Numbered from the stretch's first letter, positions 8,613-17,812 are shown. The stretch: DNA of 64,000 nucleotides from Pseudomonas sp. A-RE-19 (GCF_019956555.1 NZ_JAHBDQ010000002.1:142538-206537); one strand, 5' to 3'. Program-made: numbers and translations. Notes: generated by a model not told the origin, from the letters alone.

Positions 8613-10574
8613 TTATTCGACCTCTAATAAAATCTGACGATTTTTGACCTGATCGCCGACCCTGACCTGCAAGCGTTTGAGCACGCCGTCGATACCCGAT
8701 TTGAGCGGATGCTCCATTTTCATCGCTTCGAGCACCACCAACAGCTGACCTTTGCTGACCGGGCTGCCCTCACTGACCAATACATCGACGATCGCCCCGT
8801 CCATCGGCGCCTTGAGCGTGCCGGAACTGACACTGGCCTGGCCGCTGACCAGCGCCTGGGTCCGATCGACCAGCCGCAGGCTGCCGGGGCGCGTGAACAA
8901 CCAGAGTTGTCCGGCCTCGAGGCGGTAGGCATGGCGTTGGCGGATGCCGTCGATTTCCAGGGTGGCCCAGCGTCCGTCGCACCCGATGACCTGCAGTTCG
9001 ACGGCGCGGGCGCCGATCTGAGCGCGGTAGGGTTTGCCAGGTTCAGCGTTCAATTCCACCGGCCAATCCCGATCCTCCAGGCCGATTCGGTAGTGCAAAG
9101 GGACGCTGGCGTTATTGCGCCAACCGGCCAGCGGGGCACGGTGAGCCTGGGCTGAAGCTTGATAAAACAGCGTCGCCGCGATGGCCAGTTCCTCGGCGCT
9201 TGGCACATGGGGGTGCAGGCAGGGCTGGTCGGCAAGGTGTGTGGGGATGAACCCGGTGCTGAACTCGCCGCTGATGAACTGCGGATGCTCCAGCAGACTG
9301 GCGAGCAAGCGCTGATTGCTCTGCACGCCCAGCAAGACGCTGTCCTGTACCGCCCGCAGCAACTTGCGCCGGGCTTCTTCGCGCGTGGCGCCGTGGGCGA
9401 TGAGCTTGCCCAGCATCGGGTCATAGAACGGGCTGACAGACTGACCTTCGATCAAGCCATGGTCGATCCGCACGCCGCCTTGCAACGCCGGCTCCCAGGC
9501 CGCAACTCGCCCTGTTTGCGGCAAAAATCCCAGGGCCGGATCTTCGGCATACAAGCGCACCTCCATGGCATGCCCGTTGAGCTGCACCTGTTCCTGTCGC
9601 AACGGCAGTGGCAGCCCTTCGGCAACGTGTAACTGCCAGGCCACCAGGTCGAGGCCGGTGATCAGTTCGGTCACCGGGTGTTCCACTTGCAGCCGGGTGT
9701 TCATCTCCAGGAAGTAGAACTGCCCGCGAGCATCGAGCAAAAACTCCACGGTGCCGGCGCCGACGTAATGCACTGCGCGTCCCGCCTTGAGCGCCGCTTC
9801 GCCCATCGCCTGGCGCAACTCGGCGGTCATTACCGGGCAAGGCGCTTCTTCGATGATTTTCTGATGGCGGCGCTGGATCGAACAATCGCGCTCGCCGAGG
9901 TAGATCAGGTTGCCGTGCAGGTCGCCAAACACCTGAACCTCGACGTGACGCGGATCGATCAGGGCCTGCTCCAGGATCAGTTCGTCGCTGCCAAACCCAT
10001 TCAGCGCCTCGGAGCGTGCAGTGCGGATCTGCTCCAGCAACTCTCCAGCGCTGTGCACCAGGCGCATGCCACGACCGCCACCGCCGGCGCTGGCCTTGAT
10101 CATCAGCGGGTAGCCGATGCGTTCGGCTTCGCGGCTCAGGGTCGCGTCGTCCTGTTCGCTGCCCTGATAGCCTTTGATGCAGGGCACGCCCGCGTTGATC
10201 ATGGCGAGTTTCGACAGGCGCTTGCTGCCCATCAGCTCGATGGCCTCGGGGCTCGGGCCAATGAAGATGATGCCGGCCTGTTGGCAGGCGAGGGCGAATT
10301 CTGCGTTTTCCGAGAGGAATCCGTAACCGGGGTGGATCGCATCGGCACCGGTGCGCCGGGCGGCGTCGATGATTGCCGGGATGTTCAGATACGACTGCTG
10401 CACCGGGGCCGGGCCGATGTTCACGGCTTCGTCGGCCATCTGCACATGCAAGGCATCGGCGTCGGCGTCGCTGAATACCGCGACGGTGCGGTAGCCTAGC
10501 TCTTGCGCGGTGCGCTGGATGCGGCAGGCGATTTCACCTCGGTTGGCGATCAGGATTTTGCTGAAGGCGGGCAT
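8613..10574 (-). CDS. atuF: Geranyl-CoA carboxylase alpha subunit (biotin carboxylase + BCCP)
   Basis: Biotin-containing subunit of the ATP-dependent carboxylase that, with AtuC, carboxylates geranyl-CoA in acyclic terpene breakdown. The 653 residues show a biotin carboxylase N-domain (ILIANRGEIACRI at the start), an ATP-grasp domain with the GGGGRGMRLV loop, a biotin carboxylase C-domain, a linker domain, and a C-terminal BCCP domain with biotin-attachment motif EAMKMEHP (Lys about residue 617). The ATG at 10574 has AGGGAA upstream. The nearest alternative, methylcrotonyl-CoA carboxylase LiuD, is disfavoured by the atuA, atuB and atuR neighbours. It is the last gene of the operon, separated from atuE by a REPIN. 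Confidence 0.9.
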   Translation of the reverse strand: MPAFSKILIANRGEIACRIQRTAQELGYRTVAVFSDADADALHVQMADEAVNIGPAPVQQSYLNIPAIIDAARRTGADAIHPGYGFLSENAEFALACQQAGIIFIGPSPEAIELMGSKRLSKLAMINAGVPCIKGYQGSEQDDATLSREAERIGYPLMIKASAGGGGRGMRLVHSAGELLEQIRTARSEALNGFGSDELILEQALIDPRHVEVQVFGDLHGNLIYLGERDCSIQRRHQKIIEEAPCPVMTAELRQAMGEAALKAGRAVHYVGAGTVEFLLDARGQFYFLEMNTRLQVEHPVTELITGLDLVAWQLHVAEGLPLPLRQEQVQLNGHAMEVRLYAEDPALGFLPQTGRVAAWEPALQGGVRIDHGLIEGQSVSPFYDPMLGKLIAHGATREEARRKLLRAVQDSVLLGVQSNQRLLASLLEHPQFISGEFSTGFIPTHLADQPCLHPHVPSAEELAIAATLFYQASAQAHRAPLAGWRNNASVPLHYRIGLEDRDWPVELNAEPGKPYRAQIGARAVELQVIGCDGRWATLEIDGIRQRHAYRLEAGQLWLFTRPGSLRLVDRTQALVSGQASVSSGTLKAPMDGAIVDVLVSEGSPVSKGQLLVVLEAMKMEHPLKSGIDGVLKRLQVRVGDQVKNRQILLEVE

Positions 10575-10612
10575 GGGATATTCCCTTTGTATTGCTGTGA
10601 ATGTGATGGCCC

Positions 10613-10679
10613 CATCGCGAGCAGGCTCGCTCCCACATTTGAAATGCATTCCCCTGTGGGGGAGAGCCTGCTCGCGATG
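10613..10679. repeat. REPIN inside the atu operon
   Basis: Arms CATCGCGAGCAGG... (10613-10637) and its near-complement (10655-10679) enclose a 17-base loop. It lies between atuE and atuF, in the only gap above 30 bases in this operon. Confidence 0.92.
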
Positions 10680-10682
10680 CTT

Positions 10683-11480
10683 TTAAGGCGCCCAACCCGG
10701 TTTACGCTTTTGCACAAAGGCCATGGTCCCCTCGACGCCTTCGGCCCCGGTCACCGCTTCACCGAACCACTGCGCCGCCTGATCCAGCAGGTCATCGGAG
10801 GGTTGTCCGGCACTCGCCAGCAAAAGTTTTTTGGTCACCGCATTCGCCCCCGGGGCGCAACACAGCACATGGGCCAGCACTTCATCGAGGCGTTCGGCCA
10901 ACGCTTGCGGGTCATGCTCGACAAAATGCACCAGCCCCATGCGCCGTGCCTGGGTGCCATCGAAACGCGCCGCCGTCAGGGCCAGTCGGCGGGCCTGGGT
11001 CAGGCCGATGCGCTGTACCACGAACGGCGCGATCTGCGCTGGCAACAGGCCGAGGCTGGTTTCCGGCAGGCCGAATTGCGCTTGATGATCGGCCATGGCG
11101 ATGTCACTGACACAGGCCAGGCCGAAGCCGCCGCCAAGCACCGCGCCTTGTAGAACAGTGATGACCACTTGCGGCGCGTGCTGGGTTTCTTCCAGCAAGG
11201 CGCCGAACGCGCGGTTCAAGTCGCGGTAGGCGGTCGCGCCTTGAGCGCGGGCATTGGCCATGTCCTTGATGTCGGCACCGGCACAAAAATGCCCACCGGC
11301 ACCGCCGATCACCAACGCGCGAATCTGCCGGTCATCCCGGACCGCCGCCAGCACCGCACGCAGCTCGGCGACCATCTGCAGGCTCATGGCATTACGGCTG
11401 TCGGGACGATTGAGGGTGATGTGCAGGACGCCGTTATGCCGTTCGAGCAACAGGGTCTGACAAACGGGGAGGGTGCTCAT
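10683..11480 (-). CDS. atuE: Isohexenylglutaconyl-CoA hydratase AtuE
   Basis: Crotonase-fold hydratase of 265 residues that hydrates the carboxylated product of geranyl-CoA carboxylase. Family motifs: ITLNRPDSRNAMS near the N-terminus, the oxyanion-hole segments GGAGGHFCAGADIKDMA and GAVLGGGFGLACVSDI, and a C-terminal trimerisation region. The start ATG at 11480 overlaps the atuD stop as ATGA, so the two are translationally coupled. The frame runs far upstream inside atuD, but only as a shadow. A methylglutaconyl-CoA hydratase (LiuC) would look similar; the operon context decides for AtuE. Confidence 0.88.
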   Translation of the reverse strand: MSTLPVCQTLLLERHNGVLHITLNRPDSRNAMSLQMVAELRAVLAAVRDDRQIRALVIGGAGGHFCAGADIKDMANARAQGATAYRDLNRAFGALLEETQHAPQVVITVLQGAVLGGGFGLACVSDIAMADHQAQFGLPETSLGLLPAQIAPFVVQRIGLTQARRLALTAARFDGTQARRMGLVHFVEHDPQALAERLDEVLAHVLCCAPGANAVTKKLLLASAGQPSDDLLDQAAQWFGEAVTGAEGVEGTMAFVQKRKPGWAP

Positions 11481-12634
11481 TTCTTTTTCCCCGGCAGGAT
11501 GCCCATGAGTTTGCAGATGATCCCCAGCATGATTTCGTCGGCACCGCCGCCGATCGATACCAGCCGCACGTCGCGGTAAGCCCGGGCCACCGGGTTGTCC
11601 CACATGAAGCCCATGCCGCCCCAATATTGCAGGCAGCTGTCGCTGACTTCCCGCCCGAGTCGCCCGGCCTTGAGCTTGGCCATGGATGCCAGACGGGTGA
11701 CGTCCTGGCCTCTGATGTATTGCTCGGTGGCCTGGTAGACCAGCGCCCGCAGGCATTCGATTTCGGTTTGCAATTCAGCCAGACGGAAGTGGATGACCTG
11801 ATTGTCGATCAGCGCATTGCCAAAGGTTTTACGCTCCTTGCAATACTCGATGGTGCTGTCGACGCAGTATTCCAGGCCTTTGATCATGTTCGCCGCGCCG
11901 AACAGCCGTTCTTCCTGGAACTGCAGCATCTGCATCATGAACCCGGCGCCTTCGTGGCCGATGCGGTTGCGTTGCGGCACGCGCACGTTGTCGAAAAACA
12001 CCTGGGCGGTTTCCGAGCTGCGCATGCCGAGTTTGTCCAGGTGCGAGCTGAGGCTGATGCCGGGGCTGTTCATCGGCACCATGATCAGCGACTTGTTGAT
12101 GTGCGGTTTGTCGTCCGAAGTATTGGCCAAAAGGCAGATGAAATCGGCGCTCGGCGAGTTGGTGATCCACATCTTGCTGCCGTTGATCACGTAGTCGTCG
12201 CCGTCCTTGCGGGCGGTGGTTTTCAAACCTGCCACGTCGGAACCGGCACCGACTTCGGAGACACCGATACAGCCGACTTGTTCGCCGGTGATCGCGGGGC
12301 GGAGGAATTCTTCGCGCAACTCATCGGAGCCGAAGCGCGCCAGGGCCGGGGTGCACATGTCGGTCTGCACGCCGATGGACATCGGAATGCCGCCGCAATG
12401 AATGGTGCCGAACTCCTCGGCCGCCACAATCGAGTAGCTGTAGTCGAGCCCCATGCCGCCGAATTTTTCCGGTTTGGAAATCCCCAGCAGACCGAGGTCG
12501 CCCGCCTTGCGGAAGATCTCATGGATCGGAAAACGCCCGGCTTTTTCCCATTCCTCGACGTGAGGATTGATCTCGTGATCGACGAATTGGCGGACGGTGC
12601 GGCGCAGTGCTTCGTGTTCCTGGGTGAAGATCAT
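11477..12634 (-). CDS. atuD: Citronellyl-CoA dehydrogenase AtuD
   Basis: FAD-dependent acyl-CoA dehydrogenase of 385 residues that oxidises citronellyl-CoA to geranyl-CoA. The N-terminal helical domain, the middle FAD-binding beta domain (CIGVSEVGAGSDVAGLKT and INGSKMWITNSPSAD) and the C-terminal helical domain (QYWGGMGF; GGADEIMLGII near the end) are all present. AGGAG lies about 9 bases before the ATG. It is 24 bases downstream of atuC and overlaps atuE by 4 bases. An isovaleryl-CoA dehydrogenase-like role is possible from sequence alone, but atuA, atuB, atuC and atuR point to terpene catabolism. Confidence 0.88.
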   Translation of the reverse strand: MIFTQEHEALRRTVRQFVDHEINPHVEEWEKAGRFPIHEIFRKAGDLGLLGISKPEKFGGMGLDYSYSIVAAEEFGTIHCGGIPMSIGVQTDMCTPALARFGSDELREEFLRPAITGEQVGCIGVSEVGAGSDVAGLKTTARKDGDDYVINGSKMWITNSPSADFICLLANTSDDKPHINKSLIMVPMNSPGISLSSHLDKLGMRSSETAQVFFDNVRVPQRNRIGHEGAGFMMQMLQFQEERLFGAANMIKGLEYCVDSTIEYCKERKTFGNALIDNQVIHFRLAELQTEIECLRALVYQATEQYIRGQDVTRLASMAKLKAGRLGREVSDSCLQYWGGMGFMWDNPVARAYRDVRLVSIGGGADEIMLGIICKLMGILPGKKK

Positions 12635-12658
12635 TTTTATTGTTCTCCTGATCGCCGC

Positions 12659-14275
12659 TTAGAAGCGGGCTACGCCGAAGCTGTTGGGTTGCAGCGCACG
12701 AACCTCGGACTCATGGCAGATGTCGAGCAAATAGCCGAGCAACGTGCGGGTGTCCCGCGGATCGATCAGCCCGTCGTCCCACAGATTGGCGCTGCCATAC
12801 AGCGCGGTGGACTGGCTGTCGAGTTTCTGCGCGGTGACCTGTTCCAGCATGTCGAGCATTTTGGGATCGGGCACCAACCCGTCCTTCAGCTGTTTGGCTT
12901 CGGTGACGATCCGCAGCACTTTGCCGGCCTGGGCGCCGCCCATCACTGCTGTGCGGCTGTTGGGCCAGGCGAAAATGAAACGCGGATCGAGGCCGCGACC
13001 GCACATCGCGTAATTGCCGGCGCCGTAGGAACCGCCGACGATGATCGTCAGTTTAGGCACTCGGGCATTGGCCACCGCTTGAATCATTTTCGCGCCGTGC
13101 TTGATCACGCCTTGCTGTTCCGACTCGGTGCCAACCATGAAACCGGTGGTGTTGTGGAAGAACAGCAGCGGCGTCTGGCTCTGGTCGCAGAGCTGAATGA
13201 ACTGCGCCGCCTTGCTCGCGCCTTTGGGCGTGATCGGGCCGTTGTTGCCAATGAAACCGCAGGCTCGACCCTGGATTTGCAAATGCCCGCAGATTGTTTG
13301 CTGGTCGAATTCGCCCTTGAATTCGAGGAAGTTCGACGCGTCGGCAATCCGGGCGATGATTTCGCGCACGTCGTAGGGTTTTTTCGGGTCATCCGGGATC
13401 AGCCCCAGCAGTTCGTCGATGGGGTAGAGCGGTTCTTCCCACCGACGTTCGGGTAACCATGGCAGCTGATCGTTCCACGGCAACAGGCTGATGATCTCGC
13501 GCACCTGGCGCACGCCGTCGGCATCGTTCTCGGCCAGGTATTCGGCGGTGCCGGCGGTTTGCGCGTGCATCTGGGCGCCGCCCAGCTCCTCATCGGTGGC
13601 GACTTCACCGGTGGCGGCCTTGAGCAGCGGCGGCCCGGCCAGAAACAGCTTGGCTTTGCCGCGCACCACCACCACGTAATCCGACAACCCTGGCTGATAA
13701 GCGCCGCCCGCCGTGGCCGAGCCATGGACCACGGTGATCTGCGGCAAGCCCATGGCCGACATCCGCGCCTGATTGGCAAAGCTGCGCGCGCCTTCGACGA
13801 AAATCTCCGCCGCGTAATTGAGGTTGGCGCCCCCGCTCTCGGCGAGGGTGATTACCGGCAGTTTGTTTTCCATGGCGATCTGTTGCAGGCGCAGGGATTT
13901 TTTCAAACCGCTGGGGGAAATGGTTCCGCCCTTGATCGCGCTGTTGTTCGCCACCACCAGCACCCGCACGCCGGACACATAACCGATCCCGGCGATCAAA
14001 CCGCCGCCGGCCGAGGTGCCGTCCTTGTCGTCGTGCAGCTTGTAGCCGGCCAGGCTCGCCAGTTCGAGAAACGGCGCGCCGGGGTCGAGCAACAGATTGA
14101 GGCGTTCACGGGGCAGCAGTTGCCCGCGCTTGTCGAACCTGGGCTTGGCTTCGGCGGCTTTGTTCAGCAGGTTCTGCTCGAGCTGGCGGACCTGCTCGAT
14201 GCCGGCCAGCATGGCCGCCCGGTTGCGGGCGAACGGTTCGCTGAACGGGTCTACCTGGGACTGGATGACCGGCAT
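12659..14275 (-). CDS. atuC: Geranyl-CoA carboxylase beta subunit (carboxyltransferase)
   Basis: Carboxyltransferase subunit, 538 residues, partner of AtuF. It has the two crotonase-like halves typical of acyl-CoA carboxylase beta subunits: the N half with RLNLLLDPGAPFLEL, and the oxyanion segment GSATAGGAYQPGLSDYVVVV. The C half has HNTTGFMVGTESEQQG, and GGSYGAGNYAMCGRGLDP binding the acyl-CoA and biotin. The start ATG has AAGGAA nearby and lies only 2 bases after the atuB stop. Methylcrotonyl-CoA carboxylase beta subunits are close relatives, so substrate is assigned by context. Confidence 0.9.
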   Translation of the reverse strand: MPVIQSQVDPFSEPFARNRAAMLAGIEQVRQLEQNLLNKAAEAKPRFDKRGQLLPRERLNLLLDPGAPFLELASLAGYKLHDDKDGTSAGGGLIAGIGYVSGVRVLVVANNSAIKGGTISPSGLKKSLRLQQIAMENKLPVITLAESGGANLNYAAEIFVEGARSFANQARMSAMGLPQITVVHGSATAGGAYQPGLSDYVVVVRGKAKLFLAGPPLLKAATGEVATDEELGGAQMHAQTAGTAEYLAENDADGVRQVREIISLLPWNDQLPWLPERRWEEPLYPIDELLGLIPDDPKKPYDVREIIARIADASNFLEFKGEFDQQTICGHLQIQGRACGFIGNNGPITPKGASKAAQFIQLCDQSQTPLLFFHNTTGFMVGTESEQQGVIKHGAKMIQAVANARVPKLTIIVGGSYGAGNYAMCGRGLDPRFIFAWPNSRTAVMGGAQAGKVLRIVTEAKQLKDGLVPDPKMLDMLEQVTAQKLDSQSTALYGSANLWDDGLIDPRDTRTLLGYLLDICHESEVRALQPNSFGVARF

Positions 14276-14277
14276 GC

Positions 14278-15192
14278 TTATTCCTTGTCCTTGAGCTCAT
14301 CGGGTTTGGATGCGTCGGGTTTGAGCGCGTCGGGTCTGAGTACCTCGGGTAAATAGGCGCGGTGAAAGCCGTTGTACGAGTGACTGTTCTGCGCCTTGTG
14401 CATCGGCCAGGCGCGCCCGCCGAGGCTGGCGGCACCGTCGATGCGCAACGTGCTGCCGCTGATAAACGCCGCTGCCGGGCTGAGCAGGAAAACAATCGCC
14501 GCGCTGATTTCCGATTCGGTGCCGATGCGCTTGAGCGGCACGTGTTCGCACAGGGTCGGGATCACGGCCCGGAACGCGCCTTCGTAGGTGTCCATGCCAC
14601 TGGAGGCGACCCAGCCTGGCGCGACGGCGTTGACCCGCACGCCGGCGTAACCCCATTCGAACGCGGCGGTCTTGGTGAAGTTGTCCATGCCCGAGCGTGC
14701 CGCGCCCGAGTGGCCCATGCCGGGCATGCCGCCCCACATGTCGGCGAGCATGTTGACGATGGCGCCGCCGTGCTTGCTCATGGATTGATTGAACACCTCC
14801 CGGGCCATCAGAAAACCGCCCACCAGGTTGGTGCGCAATATGGTTTCGAAACCTTTCTGATTGATCGACGCCAGCGGCGAGGGGTATTGCCCGCCGGCAT
14901 TGTTGACCAGCCCATGAATCGGCCCGTGTTTGCGGATCAGCTCGCTGACCAGTCGCGTGACGGCATCTTCATCGCGGATATCGCAGACCTGCCAACTGGC
15001 TTTACCACCGTCTTCGGTGATTTCGGCGGTGACCTTTTTCAGTTTCTCGGTATTGCGCCCCACCAGCAGCACGTGTGCGCCGAGGGCGGCGAGCTCATGG
15101 GCGGTGCAACGGCCGATGCCGCTGCCGCCACCGGTAACGATGATGTTTTGGCCCGCGAACAGGTCGGGTTTGAAAATCGAGTCATAAGCCAT
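14278..15192 (-). CDS. atuB: SDR-family oxidoreductase AtuB
   Basis: NAD(P)-binding short-chain dehydrogenase of 304 residues in the terpene operon; its exact step is not settled in the literature I know. The nucleotide motif VTGGGSGIGRCTA and NNAGGQYPSP are present. The usual YxxxK catalytic motif is not: the region reads GMGHSGAARSGMDNFTKT, as in the peroxisomal 2-enoyl-CoA reductase (PECR) branch, where enoyl-CoA reduction rather than alcohol oxidation is catalysed. The C-terminus carries a short pentapeptide repeat (LRPDA-LKPDA-SKPDE) encoded by 15-base near-repeats at about 14293-14345. The ATG at 15192 is 12 bases after the atuA stop. Confidence 0.85.
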   Translation of the reverse strand: MAYDSIFKPDLFAGQNIIVTGGGSGIGRCTAHELAALGAHVLLVGRNTEKLKKVTAEITEDGGKASWQVCDIRDEDAVTRLVSELIRKHGPIHGLVNNAGGQYPSPLASINQKGFETILRTNLVGGFLMAREVFNQSMSKHGGAIVNMLADMWGGMPGMGHSGAARSGMDNFTKTAAFEWGYAGVRVNAVAPGWVASSGMDTYEGAFRAVIPTLCEHVPLKRIGTESEISAAIVFLLSPAAAFISGSTLRIDGAASLGGRAWPMHKAQNSHSYNGFHRAYLPEVLRPDALKPDASKPDELKDKE

Positions 15193-15204
15193 GGCGACGG
15201 TCCT

Positions 15205-17007
15205 CTAGTTGACCTGATCAGCGATGCGCTGCGGCACCGGAATCTGGATCTCCAGCAGTTGTTGGGCGAATGCCTTGCCTTGCGGATCGATCCGCAGGCT
15301 GGCCACGCCACCGCCGCCGAGCGCGTTCTCCAGAAGAAAATTAAAGCTCTGAGTGCCGGGTAAATACCAGCGTTCCACGCGCCCGTGGATCGGATCGAGG
15401 ACATGGCTCATCCAGTCGACCATCACCGCAGGTGTCAACGCTTCGGCAATCCACGGCAGGTAGTCGGGGTGACGGGCCATGACGCCGATATTGCTGTGAT
15501 TGCCCTTGTCGCCGGAGCGCGCCACGGCGAGTTTGATCAGGGCCACGCTGGCGTCGGCGCGTTCTGTGGGTTGGGGCGGATCGAACGGTAGCGGCAAGTC
15601 ATCCGGGTCGAGTGCATCGAGGGCGGGCAGGGCGCACGGGTGGCGCTCACCGGCGAGGTCGATTTCCAGGGTGCAGGCCGTTTTGTCGATCAGGAATGAA
15701 AACAGCCGGATCAGCGGGTACACCGTCGGCCGCCCGCCGACGATCCCGGTCAACCCTGGCGCCATGCCGGTCGCGGCCTGGGCGATTTCCCGGGAAAACA
15801 GAATCAAGGCCTGCTTGCTCGGATGGCGCACGGCGAGTTTGATCACCACTTCGCGGCTGTCCTGGCGCTGGCCGTGGGGGCCGTAAGTGGCTTCGCTGCC
15901 CAGCAGTTCGATATTCACTTCGCTGTAGGGCGCCCAGCCGCGCTGGCTGAAGATTTCCGACGTCTTGTTGATAATCGCCTGGCTGACCCGGCGGGCCTTG
16001 GCCACGGCATCGATCCCGGCGATCAGGCAACTGGCGGTGCAACGGAAACCGTCCGGGTAGGTGGCGCTGACCTTGTACTGACCGGTCGGCGGCAAGCCTT
16101 TTGCCCCATGCACCTGAACCGCGTTTTTGCCTTGTTGCACGAGTTTGACCTGACTGAAATCGCACACCACGTCGGGCAGCAGGTAGGCCTGCGGGTCGCC
16201 GATTTCATAGAGCATCTGCTCGCCCACCGTCAGGGGCGTGACCAGGCCACCGGAGCCGTCGGGTTTGCTGACGATAAACTGGCCATCGGCGCCGACTTCG
16301 ACGATGGGAAAACCGATGTGTTCGTAGTCGGGCACATCGCGCCAGTCGGTGAAATTGCCGCCGGTGCACTGGGCACCACATTCAATCAGGTGCCCGGCCA
16401 GTGCAGCCTGGGCTAGTTTGTCGTAGTCGTGCCACGACCAGCCAAACTCATGCACCAGTGCGGCGCTGACCACGGCGCTGTCGACCACGCGCCCGGTAAT
16501 CACAATGTCGGCACCCAGACGCAGGGCTTCGACGATCCCCGGCGCGCCGAGGTAGGCGTTGGTCGACACGCACATCGGCGGCAGGGGCGCGCCACTGAAC
16601 ATCTCATGGAGGCCCAGGCTGCTCAGGTGTTTGAATTGTGGTTGCAGGTCGTCACCCGACAGCACGGCAATCTTCAGCGCCACCCCGGCCTTGTCGCAGG
16701 CAGCTTGCAGGGCAGAGGCGCAAGCTCGTGGATTGACGCCGCCGGCATTGCTGATCACCCGGATCTGTTGTTCCGCGAGCTGGTTGAGGAGGGGGCTGAG
16801 CACTTCGATGAAGTCGTTGGCGTAACCGGTGGCAGGATCTTTCATCCGCGCCCCGGCCATGATCGACATGGTGATCTCGGCCAGATAATCGAACACCAGG
16901 TAGTCCAGCCGCCCGCCTTCCACCAGTTGCGCGGCGGCGGTCGAGGTGTCGCCCCAGAATGCGCTGGCGCAACCGATGCGGATTGTTTCAGGCGCAGTCA
17001 ATTCCAT
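15205..17007 (-). CDS. atuA: Acyclic terpene utilisation protein AtuA
   Basis: First gene of the atu operon, encoding a 600-residue AtuA-family (DUF1446) protein. The N-terminal domain ([44 protein letters not shown]) covers about residues 1-450. A C-terminal domain (from about 490, [20 protein letters not shown]) ends the protein. It is required for growth on citronellol or geraniol in P. aeruginosa, but its reaction is not defined. The ATG at 17007 has an excellent GGAGG site; an upstream in-frame start would lie in the operator region. Repression by AtuR through the palindromes at 17039-17098 is likely. Confidence 0.9.
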   Translation of the reverse strand: MELTAPETIRIGCASAFWGDTSTAAAQLVEGGRLDYLVFDYLAEITMSIMAGARMKDPATGYANDFIEVLSPLLNQLAEQQIRVISNAGGVNPRACASALQAACDKAGVALKIAVLSGDDLQPQFKHLSSLGLHEMFSGAPLPPMCVSTNAYLGAPGIVEALRLGADIVITGRVVDSAVVSAALVHEFGWSWHDYDKLAQAALAGHLIECGAQCTGGNFTDWRDVPDYEHIGFPIVEVGADGQFIVSKPDGSGGLVTPLTVGEQMLYEIGDPQAYLLPDVVCDFSQVKLVQQGKNAVQVHGAKGLPPTGQYKVSATYPDGFRCTASCLIAGIDAVAKARRVSQAIINKTSEIFSQRGWAPYSEVNIELLGSEATYGPHGQRQDSREVVIKLAVRHPSKQALILFSREIAQAATGMAPGLTGIVGGRPTVYPLIRLFSFLIDKTACTLEIDLAGERHPCALPALDALDPDDLPLPFDPPQPTERADASVALIKLAVARSGDKGNHSNIGVMARHPDYLPWIAEALTPAVMVDWMSHVLDPIHGRVERWYLPGTQSFNFLLENALGGGGVASLRIDPQGKAFAQQLLEIQIPVPQRIADQVN

Positions 17008-17038
17008 AACCACCTCCGACAGAAGTGCTTCGAGACTA

Positions 17039-17055
17039 CCAAGCAAGCGCTTGGT
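17039..17055. promoter_or_regulatory. AtuR operator site 1
   Basis: The 17-mer here is the exact reverse complement of the one at 17082-17098 and contains the palindrome CAAGCGCTTG. It lies 32-48 bases before the atuA ATG. AtuR of P. aeruginosa is reported to bind two 13-bp inverted repeats in this same intergenic region. Confidence 0.82.
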
Positions 17056-17081
17056 TTGTAAACGGCTGAACTATCTTCTTC

Positions 17082-17098
17082 CCAAGCGCTTGCTTGGT
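17082..17098. promoter_or_regulatory. AtuR operator site 2
   Basis: Reads CCAAGCGCTTGCTTGGT, the inverted copy of site 1. Centre-to-centre distance is 43 bp, close to four helical turns, so two TetR dimers could bind the same DNA face. It lies 88 bases before the atuR start. Confidence 0.82.
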
Positions 17099-17185
17099 CG
17101 CCCCCGCCAGCTTAAATTGCCCGCGCAACCCCACTGTTTCAGCGGGCAGCGGCGCAATTGATTGATCGACTGTAGGAGAGAACGG

Positions 17186-17812
17186 GTGGACGAGCAAAAA
17201 GCCCTGAGGGTGATGCGCGAATTGGTCGACAACGGCCAATTGACCGACCCGGACAGCGCTCGCGGCAAACTGCTGCAAGTGGCCGCTCACCTGTTTCGCA
17301 ACAAAGGTTATGAACGGACCACCGTGCGCGATCTGGCCGGTGCGGTGGGCATTCAGTCAGGCAGTATCTTTCATCACTTCAAAAGCAAGGACGAGATCCT
17401 GCGGGCCGTGATGGAGGAGACTATTCGCTACAACACCGCATTGATGCGCGCGGCCCTGGCCGAGGCTGGCAACGTGCGGGAGCGTGTGTTGGCGCTGATT
17501 CGCTGCGAATTGCAGTCGATCATGGGCGGCAGCGGCGAGGCCATGGCGGTGCTGGTGTATGAGTGGCGTTCGCTGTCAGCCGAAGGCCAGGCGCAAGTGT
17601 TGGCGCTGCGTGATATTTATGAAGCCATCTGGCTGCAGGTGCTGGGTGAAGCCAAGGACGCGGGTTTTATCCGTGGCGACGTGTTCATCACCCGCCGTTT
17701 CCTGACGGGCGCGTTGTCCTGGACCACCACCTGGTTTCGTGCCGATGGCAGCATGAGCCTCGATCAATTGGCCGTTGAGGCGCTGATTCTGGTGCTTGAA
17801 GAACGGCAGTGA
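17186..17812 (+). CDS. atuR: TetR-family repressor AtuR
   Basis: TetR-type repressor of 208 residues, divergent from atuA. The HTH lies at about residues 24-70 (GKLLQVAAHLFRNKGYERTT, then LAGAVGIQSGSIFHHFKSKD), with a C-terminal ligand-binding domain of the TetR_C type. The start is GTG at 17186, 6 bases after AGGAGAG; a TTG further upstream would make the ribosome site internal. It probably represses both itself and atuABCDEF until a terpenoyl-CoA or terpenoid ligand releases it. Confidence 0.9.
   Translation: MDEQKALRVMRELVDNGQLTDPDSARGKLLQVAAHLFRNKGYERTTVRDLAGAVGIQSGSIFHHFKSKDEILRAVMEETIRYNTALMRAALAEAGNVRERVLALIRCELQSIMGGSGEAMAVLVYEWRSLSAEGQAQVLALRDIYEAIWLQVLGEAKDAGFIRGDVFITRRFLTGALSWTTTWFRADGSMSLDQLAVEALILVLEERQ

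Noticed and set aside
8613..10574. Methylcrotonyl-CoA carboxylase (liu) operon
   Set aside because: Enzyme types are similar, but atuA, atuB and a TetR regulator with paired operators mark the atu cluster.
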